Of a DNA stretch of 64,000 bases, positions 52,640 to 62,016 are shown piece by piece (position 1 is the stretch's first letter; each line of letters begins with the position of its first letter). The notes under the pieces were generated by a model. It ran no database searches. It was not told the origin of the DNA and saw only the letters and a list, made by a program, of their open reading frames with translations. A program made the position numbers and the translations under genes. This stretch comes from Pseudoselenomonas ruminis (GTDB lineage: Bacteria; Bacillota; Negativicutes; Selenomonadales; Selenomonadaceae), in assembly GCF_008271295.1 (NCBI RefSeq), contig NZ_VTOY01000003.1, positions 186,001-250,000 of the forward strand, read 5' to 3'.

Positions 52640-53013
52640 TGCTCGCACGACAGGAAGAAGAACAAGTAGAAGAAGTGCTTTCGGTGGAGGAAGAGAACAG
52701 ACGGTTAAGACAAGCACCGAAGGAGCCGCTTTTTAAGACGGTTCTGGATACGAGTACCCGGTCCCACTGCCAGATTTTGTTTTTGACGATGGCAGTCCTT
52801 GCTATGCTGGTTACCGTAGGCAGTGGTGTCAGTGCCAGCCGTGGGTATGCACTGGTAGCTGTTCAGCAGAAGGCAGATGCGTTGGAGCAGGAGAATGAGC
52901 GGTTGAAGATTGATATCGCTAAGCTCAAATCGCCGGAACGCATCAAGAATATTGCCCAAGACCAGTTGGGGATGGAAGTTCCCAAGCATACGTATTTCAG
53001 TCAGGAAAAGTAA
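52639..53013 (+). CDS. ftsL: Cell-division protein FtsL
   Basis: A 124-residue bitopic protein. The acidic N-terminal cytoplasmic part (RQEEEQVEEVLSVEEENRRL) precedes one membrane span (ILFLTMAVLAMLVTVGSGVSA) and an extracytoplasmic coiled coil (AVQQKADALEQENERLKIDIAKL) ending IAQDQLGMEVP. It forms the FtsQLB complex. FtsL is recognised by layout and position after rsmH. Normally ftsI follows; here hairpins and a new promoter-like element follow instead. Confidence 0.88.
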   Translation: MLARQEEEQVEEVLSVEEENRRLRQAPKEPLFKTVLDTSTRSHCQILFLTMAVLAMLVTVGSGVSASRGYALVAVQQKADALEQENERLKIDIAKLKSPERIKNIAQDQLGMEVPKHTYFSQEK

Positions 53014-53019
53014 ATACGT

Positions 53020-53087
53020 AGCCGCCAAACAGGTGGCTGTCCAGGAAAGAGGCTGTCATGCAACGTGAACAGCTTCTTTCGTCTTTA
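53020..53087 (+). terminator. Two hairpins after ftsL, the second terminator-like
   Basis: AGCCGCC/GGTGGCT (53020-53038) is followed by GAAAGAGGCTGT/ACAGCTTCTTTC (53045-53080, 12 bp with one G-T pair) and then GTCTTTATAT. The T-run is short, so termination may be partial. Confidence 0.6.
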
Positions 53088-53128
53088 TATAGAAATAAAA
53101 AACACTACTATTTTTTTTCCAGACGGTT

Positions 53129-53134
53129 TATAAT
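53129..53134 (+). promoter_or_regulatory. TATAAT box before murE
   Basis: A perfect -10 hexamer 49 bases before murE, preceded by a T8 tract rather than a good -35 (TACTAT at 53106-53111 with 17-base spacing). It could restart transcription after the ftsL hairpins. Confidence 0.45.
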
Positions 53135-53182
53135 AGTGTACGGTCCGCAATTATGAGTGGCGGAATCTGAGGAGGAAAATCG

Positions 53183-54679
53183 ATGAAAACTATCAATCAG
53201 CTGGCAGAGCTCGTAGCAGGCGCTGAAGTTATTGGCAATAAAGAAACGGTTATCACGGGGATTGAACATGATTCCCGCAAAGTAGAGAAGGGAACGCTTT
53301 TTGTCTGCATCCCGGGGCTTCATGTGGATGGACATAAATTTATTCCCCAGGCAGCAGCTGCCGGAGCGGCAGCTATTCTCACGACGCGGGCGGATGTAGC
53401 GGTCCCGGAGGGGATCGCTGTGCTTTTGGTCAAAGACCTTACGGCTGCGCTGGATGCGATTGTGCCGTTTTTCCACGACTATCCTGCCCGCAGCATGCGT
53501 GTGATTGGCATAACTGGTACTAACGGCAAGACGACGACCAGCTACATTACCCGGGCTATCCTGCGTGAAGCCGGCTACAAAGTAGGTCTCATCGGCACCA
53601 TCCAGATTATGATGGAAGATGAAGTATTCCCGATTCACAATACGACGCCGGATGTGGTCGAACTTCAGCATACGCTGGCTATTATGCGGGACAAGGGGAT
53701 GGACTATGTCGTTATGGAAGTTTCCTCCCATGCGCTGGATCAGAACCGTGTCGCCGGGATAGAGTTCGATACGGCTGTCTTTACGAACCTTACCCAGGAC
53801 CATTTGGATTATCATAAAACACTGGAAAACTATATGCTGGCAAAGGCCAAATTGTTTGAGGCAGTATCGAAGGATGGTGTCAAGCAGGGCAAGACGGCAG
53901 TGGTTAATATCGATGATGAAGCTGGCAAGACGATGCTCGAGCATGCCTCCTGCCGCCACCTTACGTATGCCATAAATGGCGAAGCGGATTTGCGGGCTAC
54001 GGATGTAGACGTTCTGGCAAGTGGTGCCAATTTCACGCTGAATCATGCATCGTTTGGCAAGATGGCACTCAAGCTGCATATCACGGGCATTTTCAATGTC
54101 TATAATGTCATGTCGGCCGTAGGAGCTGCGCTGGCTGAAAATATCAAACCGGAAATCATTGAAAAGGTCTTGCAGGGCTTTACCAGTGTGCCGGGGCGGT
54201 TTGAGCTGGTGAAGGCTGGTCAGGATTTTTCCATCATCGTTGATTATGCGCATACGCCGGATGGCGTGGAAAATGTACTCCGTACCGCCCGGGAGATTGC
54301 CAAGAAGAAAATTATCGCAGTCTTTGGCTGCGGCGGTGACCGTGACCGCACGAAACGTCCGATTATGGGACGGCTCGCAGCGCAGCTGGCGGATGTCGTT
54401 ATTGCTACATCGGACAATCCTCGTTCGGAAGATCCGGAATTCATTCTGAGTGAAGTGGAAGCCGGCGTGAAAGAAGCAATTGGCAGCAAGCATCATGAGA
54501 AGATTACAGACCGTCGTGAAGCAATTTTCCGCGCTGTGGAATTGGCGGAAAAAGACGATATTGTTATCATCCTGGGCAAAGGCCATGAAAATTATCAGAT
54601 TTTGAAGGATGAGACTATTCATTTCGACGATAAGGAAGTGGCGAAAGAAGCAGTCGCTGCGCGCAAGGAGGAAAACTGA
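53183..54679 (+). CDS. murE: UDP-MurNAc-tripeptide synthetase MurE, meso-DAP type
   Basis: A 498-residue Mur ligase adding the third amino acid of the stem peptide. ATP loop GTNGKTTTSYI, NLTQDHLDYH, and the acceptor-specificity motif DNPRSEDP, whose DNPR marks meso-diaminopimelate enzymes as opposed to the lysine type. This fits Negativicutes, whose wall is meso-DAP based. GAGGAGG precedes the start. It overlaps murF by one base. Confidence 0.96.
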   Translation: MKTINQLAELVAGAEVIGNKETVITGIEHDSRKVEKGTLFVCIPGLHVDGHKFIPQAAAAGAAAILTTRADVAVPEGIAVLLVKDLTAALDAIVPFFHDYPARSMRVIGITGTNGKTTTSYITRAILREAGYKVGLIGTIQIMMEDEVFPIHNTTPDVVELQHTLAIMRDKGMDYVVMEVSSHALDQNRVAGIEFDTAVFTNLTQDHLDYHKTLENYMLAKAKLFEAVSKDGVKQGKTAVVNIDDEAGKTMLEHASCRHLTYAINGEADLRATDVDVLASGANFTLNHASFGKMALKLHITGIFNVYNVMSAVGAALAENIKPEIIEKVLQGFTSVPGRFELVKAGQDFSIIVDYAHTPDGVENVLRTAREIAKKKIIAVFGCGGDRDRTKRPIMGRLAAQLADVVIATSDNPRSEDPEFILSEVEAGVKEAIGSKHHEKITDRREAIFRAVELAEKDDIVIILGKGHENYQILKDETIHFDDKEVAKEAVAARKEEN

Positions 54680-56052
54680 TGCCAGCATTTAATCTTGAAG
54701 AAGTACAGGCGATTACAAACGCTTCGGTATATGCCAAAGAAAAAGAAACCTTTTGCGATTTGGTCAGCGATACCCGCAAGATTTCCGACGGTGTCCTTTT
54801 CCTGGCCTTTAAGGGCGAGCGTTTCAATGGCGAAGATTTTGCAGCAGAGGCGCTGCAAAAAGGTGCTGCTGGCGTAATGGTAAGCCGTGACTGCGCGCCT
54901 GAGATCCTGTCAGCGTGCAAGGGGACGGTCTTGCAGGTAGAAGATACTTTGCAGGCGTATCAGCAGCTGGCTCATAATTGGCGCATGCGCTTTACGAACC
55001 TTCCGGTCATTGCTATTACAGGATCGAATGGCAAGACAACGACCAAGGATTTAACGGCAGCGGTGCTGTCTGCCCGTGGCCCGGTGCTCAAGACGCAGGC
55101 AAACTTCAACAATGAAATCGGCCTGCCGATGACGCTCTTGGGAATCCGTGAGGAACATACGGCAGCCGTGGTGGAAATCGGAATGAGAGGATTCCACCAG
55201 ATTGAGGCTATGGCCCCTATTGCAGAGCCACAGATTGGCATTGTGACCAATGTCGGAGAAACGCATATGGAGCTGCTGGGGTCGCTGGAGAATATTGCCA
55301 AGGCTAAAGCCGAGCTCGTGGAAGCGATTCCTGCTGGTGGAACGGTCATTCTTAATGCCGATAATAAATATGTCGCCGGGATGCGTGATAAGGTCAAAGC
55401 AGGCGTTCGTGTCCTGACGTTTGGCCTTGAGCAGGAGGCTGATGTGCGCGGCGATGCCATTGAGACGGAAGGCCAGACGACGAAATTTGTGGTAACCTAC
55501 CAAAAGGAGCGTCAGGAATATACCATTGCGATGGTAGGGCGCCACAATGTCTACAATGCGCTGGCTGCGATTGCGGCAGGATTTGCGCTGGGGCTCACGG
55601 CGGCTGAAATCCGTCAGGGGCTTCAGAATCTTGAGGCGACGAAGATGCGCTTTGAGTGCAAGAAGGTCAAAGAATGGAATGTGGTTAATGATGCTTATAA
55701 TGCGAGCCCGATGTCGATGACGGCAGCCATCAATACCCTTTCGGAATTGACGAAGGGACGCAAGATTGCAGTAATGGGCGATATGCTGGAACTTGGCAGC
55801 GTGTCGGTAGAAGCACATCGCCATGTCGGTGAGGAATTGGCCCAGCACCATTTTGCGGCTGTTATCACCCGTGGTGAGATGGGGAACCATATTGCTGACG
55901 GAGCTTCAAAGGGCGGTGTGCCCGCTGTATTCCGCTGTGCTTCGCACGAAGAAGCAGCACAGCGGCTTCACGAAATCCTGCAGCCGGAGGATACGATTTT
56001 ATTCAAAGGGTCGCGGGGGATGCAGATGGAAAAAATTATCGACCTGCTTTAA
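54679..56052 (+). CDS. murF: UDP-MurNAc-pentapeptide synthetase MurF
   Basis: A 457-residue ligase adding D-Ala-D-Ala. ATP loop GSNGKTTTKDL, the TNVGETHMELLGS motif, GRHNVYNALAAIA and NDAYNASPMSMTAAI are present. It uses the D-Ala-D-Ala made by the ddl product encoded later in this cluster. Its ATG overlaps the murE stop (TGATG). Confidence 0.96.
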   Translation: MPAFNLEEVQAITNASVYAKEKETFCDLVSDTRKISDGVLFLAFKGERFNGEDFAAEALQKGAAGVMVSRDCAPEILSACKGTVLQVEDTLQAYQQLAHNWRMRFTNLPVIAITGSNGKTTTKDLTAAVLSARGPVLKTQANFNNEIGLPMTLLGIREEHTAAVVEIGMRGFHQIEAMAPIAEPQIGIVTNVGETHMELLGSLENIAKAKAELVEAIPAGGTVILNADNKYVAGMRDKVKAGVRVLTFGLEQEADVRGDAIETEGQTTKFVVTYQKERQEYTIAMVGRHNVYNALAAIAAGFALGLTAAEIRQGLQNLEATKMRFECKKVKEWNVVNDAYNASPMSMTAAINTLSELTKGRKIAVMGDMLELGSVSVEAHRHVGEELAQHHFAAVITRGEMGNHIADGASKGGVPAVFRCASHEEAAQRLHEILQPEDTILFKGSRGMQMEKIIDLL

Positions 56053-56082
56053 GGAATATGAACTAGAAAGAGGAATCACAAA

Positions 56083-57036
56083 GTGGAAACGAGTTTACTC
56101 ATTGCGGCAGTGGTAGCTGCTGGTTTTGTATTGGTGACGGGACCGTTTTTTATCCCGGAACTTCATAAACTGAAATTTGGCCAGAGCATTCGTGAAGAAG
56201 GCCCGAAGAGCCATCAGGCAAAGAGTGGTACGCCGACTATGGGCGGAATCATGATTATCCTGGGAATTACGATCGGCACGGCGGTGGCAGCACCGCTCTC
56301 TACGGAAATCCTGCTGGCACTTTTTATCACCTTGGGTCATTTCGTGCTTGGATTTCTCGATGATTATATCAAGGTGGTAAAGAAACGCAATCTGGGCCTC
56401 AAGGCCAAGCAGAAAATGCTGGGGCAGATTATTATTGCTGTGGTTACGATGATTATCGGCACGCGTATGCTCGGGATTGATACGAGCGTATGGCTTCCAA
56501 TCGCCAACACTTCCATCAACATCGGCGTGGGATATTATTTCCTGCTGCTCTTTGTTATGGTGGGAACGTCCAATGCAGTTAACCTTACCGATGGCCTCGA
56601 CGGTCTGGCTTCGGGAACTATGGCTATTGCCGCTAGTGTCTATGCAGTAATCTGCCTGAATATGGGACATAAGGATTTGGCGATTTTCTGTGTGGCTGTC
56701 GTTGCGGCCTGCCTGGCGTTCCTGCGGTTTAACGCTCATCCTGCCAAGGTGTTTATGGGCGATACGGGCTCGCTGGCATTAGGCGGTGCGTTGGCTGCTG
56801 TTGGCATCCTGACCCATACGGAAGTTTTGCTGGCCGTAGTCGGCTTGATTTTCGTCTGTGAGGCCCTTTCGGTTATCATCCAGGTTATCTCCTTCAAGTC
56901 TACGGGCAAGCGCGTGTTCCGCATGAGCCCGATTCATCATCACTTCGAACTTGGTGGATGGTCTGAGTGGAAGGTTGTATTCGTATTTTGGGCAGTAGGG
57001 CTTTTGGCAGGTATTGCCGGTCTGTGCATGCTGTAA
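56083..57036 (+). CDS. mraY: Phospho-MurNAc-pentapeptide translocase MraY
   Basis: A 317-residue, ten-span enzyme that moves phospho-MurNAc-pentapeptide to undecaprenyl phosphate, forming lipid I. Motifs: GPKSHQAKSGTPTMGG, FLDDYIKV, NAVNLTDGLDGLA, FMGDTGSLALGG and MSPIHHHFELGG. The start is GTG with AGAGGA upstream. Its carrier lipid derives from uppS at 43 kb. Confidence 0.97.
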   Translation: METSLLIAAVVAAGFVLVTGPFFIPELHKLKFGQSIREEGPKSHQAKSGTPTMGGIMIILGITIGTAVAAPLSTEILLALFITLGHFVLGFLDDYIKVVKKRNLGLKAKQKMLGQIIIAVVTMIIGTRMLGIDTSVWLPIANTSINIGVGYYFLLLFVMVGTSNAVNLTDGLDGLASGTMAIAASVYAVICLNMGHKDLAIFCVAVVAACLAFLRFNAHPAKVFMGDTGSLALGGALAAVGILTHTEVLLAVVGLIFVCEALSVIIQVISFKSTGKRVFRMSPIHHHFELGGWSEWKVVFVFWAVGLLAGIAGLCML

Positions 57037-57077
57037 TTCATTGGAGTTCATAAGAATTCATTGAGGGGGATTTCTTC

Positions 57078-58445
57078 GTGGTTATGAATCTTTCAGGAAA
57101 GAAAGTTCTGGTAATCGGTGCTGGCATCAGTGGCTTTGCCTCGGCTAAGCTGGTCAAATCGTTTGGGGCTGAGGTGGTGTTAAGCGATGCCAAAGAGGAA
57201 AAGGATATCCAATACGATTTTCAGGAGCTTCGGGATAAGGGAATCAAACTGGTATTTGGCCCGCAGCAGGAGAGCCTGCTCGACGATGTTGACTGGGTGA
57301 TGGTATCCCCAGCGGTTCCAGAGCGGATTCCTCTTATTCAGGCCGCTTATGCCCGCAAGATACGCGTGCTCACCGAGGTAGAACTGGCTTATGAGTTAGC
57401 CGAGTCCCCCATCTGTGCGGTGACGGGAACAAATGGCAAGACCACGACGGTTACGCTTTTAGGGCTGCTGCTGGCAACTCATTACAATCCCGTCGGCGTG
57501 GGCGGCAATATCGGTGTTCCGCTTTCTGAAGAAGTCCTGCGCGTAGGAAAGGGCGGCTGTATTGCCGCTGAGATCTCGAGCTATCAGATGGAAATCACGA
57601 AGGATTTTCACCCGCATATTGCAGCTGTGCTCAATGTAACGCCGGACCATATTGTCCGTCATGGCTCCATGGAAGTCTACCAGCAGATGAAAGAGAAGAT
57701 GTTCGGGCAGCAGACCGCGGAGGATTTTCTGGTACTCAATTACGATGACGAGCAGACCCGTGGCATGAAGGCACGGGCTAAGGCCAAGGTTTGCTATTTC
57801 AGCCGCCGGGAAGAGTTGGCAGAAGGTGCCTTTGTCCGGGATGACCAGCTGGTCATCCGTTGGGCTGGTCAGGAGTATTTGCTTTGCAAAGTCAATGAGC
57901 TTGGCATCAAGGGGGCTCATAATGTTGAGAATGCCTTGGCCGCTATAGCGTCGGCATTCCTTGCCGGCTGCGAGCCTGCGAAGATGATTCATGTCCTCAA
58001 GGAATTCCGCGGGGTTGAACATCGCATCGAGTATGTTCGCGATCTGGATGGCGTGGCGTATTATAACGATTCAAAGGCAACCAATACGGATTCGGCGATC
58101 AAGGCTTTGGAGACTTTTGACGATGGCATAGTGCTTCTGGCGGGCGGTGATGATAAGCTTACTGACCTTACGGATTTCATGCAGCTTTGTAAAAAGCGCG
58201 TTTCTGACCTTGTGCTGCTGGGAGCAGCTGCGGAACGTTTTGAACAAGAGGCGCTGAAAAACGGTTATCCGGCTGAGCATATCCATCGGGCAGGTTTTTC
58301 GATGGAAAAAGCTGTGGAGAAAGCGCATGCGCTGGCGAAGGCACCACAGGTGGTACTGCTTTCCCCGGCTTGTGCAAGCTTTGATATGTATGATGGAATG
58401 GCGCAGCGCGGCCGCGATTTTAAGCGCCTGGTAAATAATTTATAA
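57078..58445 (+). CDS. murD: UDP-MurNAc-L-alanine:D-glutamate ligase MurD
   Basis: A 455-residue Mur ligase. N-terminal Rossmann motif VLVIGAGISGFASAKL, ATP loop GTNGKTTTVTL, NVTPDHIVRHGSMEVY, GVEHRIEYV and YNDSKATNTDSAIKAL are clear. The GTG start at 57078 is eight bases from GAGGGGG; the ATG two codons later is less well spaced. Confidence 0.96.
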   Translation: MVMNLSGKKVLVIGAGISGFASAKLVKSFGAEVVLSDAKEEKDIQYDFQELRDKGIKLVFGPQQESLLDDVDWVMVSPAVPERIPLIQAAYARKIRVLTEVELAYELAESPICAVTGTNGKTTTVTLLGLLLATHYNPVGVGGNIGVPLSEEVLRVGKGGCIAAEISSYQMEITKDFHPHIAAVLNVTPDHIVRHGSMEVYQQMKEKMFGQQTAEDFLVLNYDDEQTRGMKARAKAKVCYFSRREELAEGAFVRDDQLVIRWAGQEYLLCKVNELGIKGAHNVENALAAIASAFLAGCEPAKMIHVLKEFRGVEHRIEYVRDLDGVAYYNDSKATNTDSAIKALETFDDGIVLLAGGDDKLTDLTDFMQLCKKRVSDLVLLGAAAERFEQEALKNGYPAEHIHRAGFSMEKAVEKAHALAKAPQVVLLSPACASFDMYDGMAQRGRDFKRLVNNL

Positions 58446-58459
58446 AAGGGGTTCTTATT

Positions 58460-59572
58460 TTGAATATTATTGTATCTGGTGGCGGAACGGGCGGACATAT
58501 TTATCCGGCCATTACGATTATCCGCACGATACAGCAGAAATATCCGGAGGCGAATTTCCTCTATGTGGGAACGACCCGCGGATTAGAGGCCGATATCATA
58601 CCGAAGGAAGGAATTCCCTTTGCAACGGTGGATATTCAGGGCTTTGAACGTCATTTGACACCGGCTAATCTGATTCGTGCCGGTAAGGCTATGGCCGGGG
58701 TGGCAAAAGCGGCGAAGATTGTCCGGGATTTCCATCCCGATGTCGTGGTGGGAACGGGCGGCTATGTCTGTGGTCCGATTTTGCTGGCGGCAAGTCTTAT
58801 GCATGTACCGACCCTGATTCAGGAACAGAATGTCGTTCCGGGAATTACCAATAAAATCCTGTCGAAATTCGTTTCAAAGATCGCAGCTGGTACCGAGGAA
58901 GCAATGAAACACTTCCCAGCGGCGAAAGTTCTTTGCACGGGCAATCCCATCCGCAGTGAGGTAATGACGGCATTGCGCGATGAAGGGGCCGCTGAATTTG
59001 GTTTTGACCCCAAACGCAAGACGGTATTGGTGTCGGGCGGCAGCCGCGGCGCGCGGGCAATCAATCGTGCGATGATTGACGTGCTGGTGCAGGCAGCTAA
59101 CCATCCTGAGGTACAGTTTCTGCACGTCACAGGCAAAAATGAGTACGAGGATGTTGTCCAGCGCCTGGCACAGGCCGGACTTGACCTTGAAGCGGTGGAT
59201 CATATCAAGGTCCGGCCGTATCTCTATGATATGCCAAAGGCTATGGCCATGGCAGATCTGGCGATATTCCGTGCTGGTGCTACTGGCCTGGCTGAGCTTA
59301 CGGCCCGGGGAATACCATCGATTTTGGTGCCTTATCCGTATGCAGCCGAGAATCATCAGGAGCATAACGCGAGAGCTTTGGAAGAAGCAGGCGCGGCCCG
59401 GATGATTCTCAACAGCGAGTTGACCAGTGAACGGTTAAGCGCTGTTCTGGCAGAACTTTTGAGCGAAGAGGATAAGTTAGCCGCTATGGCGGAAGCCAGC
59501 CGTAAAATGGGCAGGCCGCAGGCGGCAGGCGATATTGCCAATCTCGTACTGGAACTTGCGAATTGTTCATGA
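58460..59572 (+). CDS. murG: UDP-GlcNAc:lipid I N-acetylglucosamine transferase MurG
   Basis: A 370-residue GT-B fold enzyme completing lipid II. Glycine motif SGGGTGGHIYPAI, second GSRGARAIN (SGGSRGARAINRA) and the sugar-nucleotide site FRAGATGLAELTARGIPSILVPYPYAAENHQ are intact. It uses a TTG start with AAAGGGG upstream. In many clusters ftsW lies between murD and murG; here the two genes are 14 bases apart. Confidence 0.96.
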   Translation: MNIIVSGGGTGGHIYPAITIIRTIQQKYPEANFLYVGTTRGLEADIIPKEGIPFATVDIQGFERHLTPANLIRAGKAMAGVAKAAKIVRDFHPDVVVGTGGYVCGPILLAASLMHVPTLIQEQNVVPGITNKILSKFVSKIAAGTEEAMKHFPAAKVLCTGNPIRSEVMTALRDEGAAEFGFDPKRKTVLVSGGSRGARAINRAMIDVLVQAANHPEVQFLHVTGKNEYEDVVQRLAQAGLDLEAVDHIKVRPYLYDMPKAMAMADLAIFRAGATGLAELTARGIPSILVPYPYAAENHQEHNARALEEAGAARMILNSELTSERLSAVLAELLSEEDKLAAMAEASRKMGRPQAAGDIANLVLELANCS

Positions 59573-59586
59573 GGGGAGAAAGATTG

Positions 59587-60981
59587 ATGAAACAGCTGAA
59601 AGAGCTTAAAGATATCAAAAAGATTCATTTTGTTGGTATCGGCGGCGCTGGCATGAGCCCGCTGGCAAAGATTATGGCAGAACTCGGCTACGAGGTTTCT
59701 GGTTCCGATAGAGAAGACTCGCAGGTGATTGAGAACCTGCGCAAACTTGGCGTCAAGATCATGTTGGGCGGCCAGAAGGGCGAAAATGTCAAGGGCGTGG
59801 ATGCGATTGTGGTATCGACGGCAATTCCGTATGACAATCCGGAAGTATTGGCGGCTCGTGATTTAGGCATCACAAAACTGCACCGTTCTGATATCAATGC
59901 AGCCCTGGTAAATGAATACAAGGGCATTGCCGTAGCTGGCGCTCATGGTAAGACTACGACCACCTCGATGCTGGGCGTATCGCTTACGCATGCCGGTGTT
60001 TCGCCGACGGTGATTGTCGGAGGCGAAGTACCAGACCTCGGAACGAATGCAAAACTTGGTGAGAGTGAATATCTGGCATCGGAAGCTGACGAAAGTGATG
60101 GTTCGTTCTTGAAACTTCGTCCGCATATTGCCGTGGTAACAAATGTCGAAGATGACCATATGGACCATTACGGTACGATGGAAAACATTATCAAGGCATT
60201 CCGCCAGTTCATTCAAAATGTAGATAAAGAAACAGGCTATGCGGTTCTTTGCTTTGACAATGAAAATCTGCGCAATATCGCCAAAACGGTAGACCGCAAA
60301 TACTATACCTATGCCATTGACCATGAGGCAGATTATCGTGCTGTCAATATCAAAACAGGTGGAAAGGGCATCTGCTTTGATGTCGTTCATGGCGAAGAGG
60401 AATTGGGCCATATTTCGCTCAATATTCCGGGACGTCATAATGTACTTGATGCTATGGCCTGCATTGTTACGGGCCTTACGATGGGAGTTCCCTTTGAACA
60501 GATGGCAGCGGGACTGGCTGCTTTTCATGGGGCAAAACGCCGTTTCCAGACAAAAGGCCGTGTAAATGGGGTATGGGTCGTAGATGATTATGCCCATCAT
60601 CCGACCGAAATTGCCGCTACGCTTAAGGCCGCCAAGGAAACGAAACCAGGACGCCTTATCTGTGCCTTCCAGCCGCATCGCTATTCCCGTACGCAGCTTT
60701 TGCATGAAGAGTTTGGCAAGGCGTTTGTATCGGCGGACCTTTTGATTCTCACGGATATTTATGCCGCCGGTGAAAGCCCGATTGAAGGCGTAGATGGGGA
60801 GACTATCCTGAAGGAAGTACGCCGCCAGTCTGGTCAGGATGTAATCTACCTGCCACAGCGTGAAAAGGTGGCAGAGCACCTCAAGAGTGAAGTGAAAGAC
60901 GGTGACCTTGTCATCACGATGGGCGCTGGTGACATCTATAAAACCGGTGAGGAACTCGTGGAGATGCTGGAAGATAATTGA
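59587..60981 (+). CDS. murC: UDP-MurNAc:L-alanine ligase MurC
   Basis: A 464-residue Mur ligase. N-terminal nucleotide motif FVGIGGAGMSPLAKI, ATP loop AHGKTTTTSML, NVEDDHMDHYGTMENI, GAKRRFQTKG and DDYAHHPTEIAATLKA identify it. The start may be the TTG at 59584 or the ATG at 59587, both placed well from AGGGGAG. murB, often next, is absent; ddl follows. Confidence 0.96.
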   Translation: MKQLKELKDIKKIHFVGIGGAGMSPLAKIMAELGYEVSGSDREDSQVIENLRKLGVKIMLGGQKGENVKGVDAIVVSTAIPYDNPEVLAARDLGITKLHRSDINAALVNEYKGIAVAGAHGKTTTTSMLGVSLTHAGVSPTVIVGGEVPDLGTNAKLGESEYLASEADESDGSFLKLRPHIAVVTNVEDDHMDHYGTMENIIKAFRQFIQNVDKETGYAVLCFDNENLRNIAKTVDRKYYTYAIDHEADYRAVNIKTGGKGICFDVVHGEEELGHISLNIPGRHNVLDAMACIVTGLTMGVPFEQMAAGLAAFHGAKRRFQTKGRVNGVWVVDDYAHHPTEIAATLKAAKETKPGRLICAFQPHRYSRTQLLHEEFGKAFVSADLLILTDIYAAGESPIEGVDGETILKEVRRQSGQDVIYLPQREKVAEHLKSEVKDGDLVITMGAGDIYKTGEELVEMLEDN

Positions 60982-61003
60982 GGATAAAGGAGAAAATGTT
61001 CAG

Positions 61004-61942
61004 ATGAATCAAGATAAAATTGTTGTTGTTATGGGTGGAACTTCTACGGAAGCAGAAATTTCCCGTCAGACGGGTACGGCTATCTTGAAGGCACTCCAGT
61101 CGAAGGGCTATAATGCCGAGGGCATGGAACTTAATCCGACGACCTTTGCCGAGGATATCCGCAAGAGCGGCTGTGCGATGGTATTTAACGCAATCCATGG
61201 CAAATTCGGTGAAGACGGTATGATCCAGGGAACGCTGGACATGCTGGGGATTCCTTATACGGGGTCCGGCGTGCTGGCTTCGGCAGTAACCATGGATAAA
61301 GCAGCATCCAAGCGCGTATTCGTGGCAGAGGGGATTTCAACGCCGCGTTCCCAGACGTTCCATGCATTTGAGATGAAACACAATCTTGTCGCTGAAATCG
61401 AGAAAAACTTTTCCTGGCCGGTAGTCGTAAAGGCTGCTTCGCAGGGGTCGAGCATTGGCGTTTATATTGTTGAGACGCATGAAGAGCTGGAGAAGTCGTT
61501 GCAGGAGGCTTTCAGCTACAACGATGAAGTCCTGGTAGAGGAATTTATCAAGGGCCGTGAGCTGACTGTAGCAGTTTGGGGCGATGATGAGGCGAAAGAA
61601 GCATTCCCAATCATTGAGATTACGACTACTTCTGGACGTTATGACTACGAAAGCAAATACACGAAGGGTGCATCGACGCATATCATTCCGATGCCGGTAT
61701 CGGACGCTAAGACAAAAGAAATCCAGGACCTTGCTATCAAGACGTTTACGGCTTGCGGATGCCGCGGCGTAGCACGCGTGGATATGATGCTGGGACCTGA
61801 TGAGAAGCCCTATGTAATCGAAGTCAATTCGGTTCCAGGCATGACGGAATTGTCGCTGGTTCCGGATGCTGCACGGGCAATGGGCGTTGAGTTCCCTGAA
61901 TTGTGTGAACGCATTTTGGAGATGGCTGGTTTTAAAAAATAA
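61004..61942 (+). CDS. ddl: D-alanine:D-alanine ligase
   Basis: A 312-residue ATP-grasp ligase that makes D-Ala-D-Ala for MurF. Motifs are VVMGGTSTEAEISRQTG, FNAIHGKFGEDGMIQG, YTGSGVLASAVTMDKAASK, VVVKAASQGSSIGV and EVNSVPGMTELSLVP. Glu at the start of the EISRQTG helix and the LVP end match active enzymes. AGGAG lies 12 bases before the ATG. A terminator follows. Confidence 0.96.
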   Translation: MNQDKIVVVMGGTSTEAEISRQTGTAILKALQSKGYNAEGMELNPTTFAEDIRKSGCAMVFNAIHGKFGEDGMIQGTLDMLGIPYTGSGVLASAVTMDKAASKRVFVAEGISTPRSQTFHAFEMKHNLVAEIEKNFSWPVVVKAASQGSSIGVYIVETHEELEKSLQEAFSYNDEVLVEEFIKGRELTVAVWGDDEAKEAFPIIEITTTSGRYDYESKYTKGASTHIIPMPVSDAKTKEIQDLAIKTFTACGCRGVARVDMMLGPDEKPYVIEVNSVPGMTELSLVPDAARAMGVEFPELCERILEMAGFKK

Positions 61943-61954
61943 GCCGATGGCCGG

Positions 61955-61993
61955 AATAAGCCGGACAGGATACTACCTGTCCGGTTTATTTCT
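61955..61993 (+). terminator. Terminator-like hairpin between ddl and ftsQ
   Basis: AATAAGCCGGACAGG and CCTGTCCGGTTTATT form a 14-15 bp stem with a 6-base loop, followed by TCT. Strong fold but a short T-run. Confidence 0.75.
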
Positions 61994-62016
61994 AGGGCAA
62001 GAAGGGAGTGAAGGCG

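Noticed and set aside
53108-54688. Open reading frame of over 500 codons on the minus strand opposite murE; similar long minus-strand frames opposite cheA-cheW (13322-14440), the permease gene (23227-24585) and mreB (26319-27380).
   Set aside because: All lie antisense to complete, well-conserved genes, have Arg/His/Cys-rich or Ser-rich compositions typical of mirrored codons, and lack ribosome binding sites.
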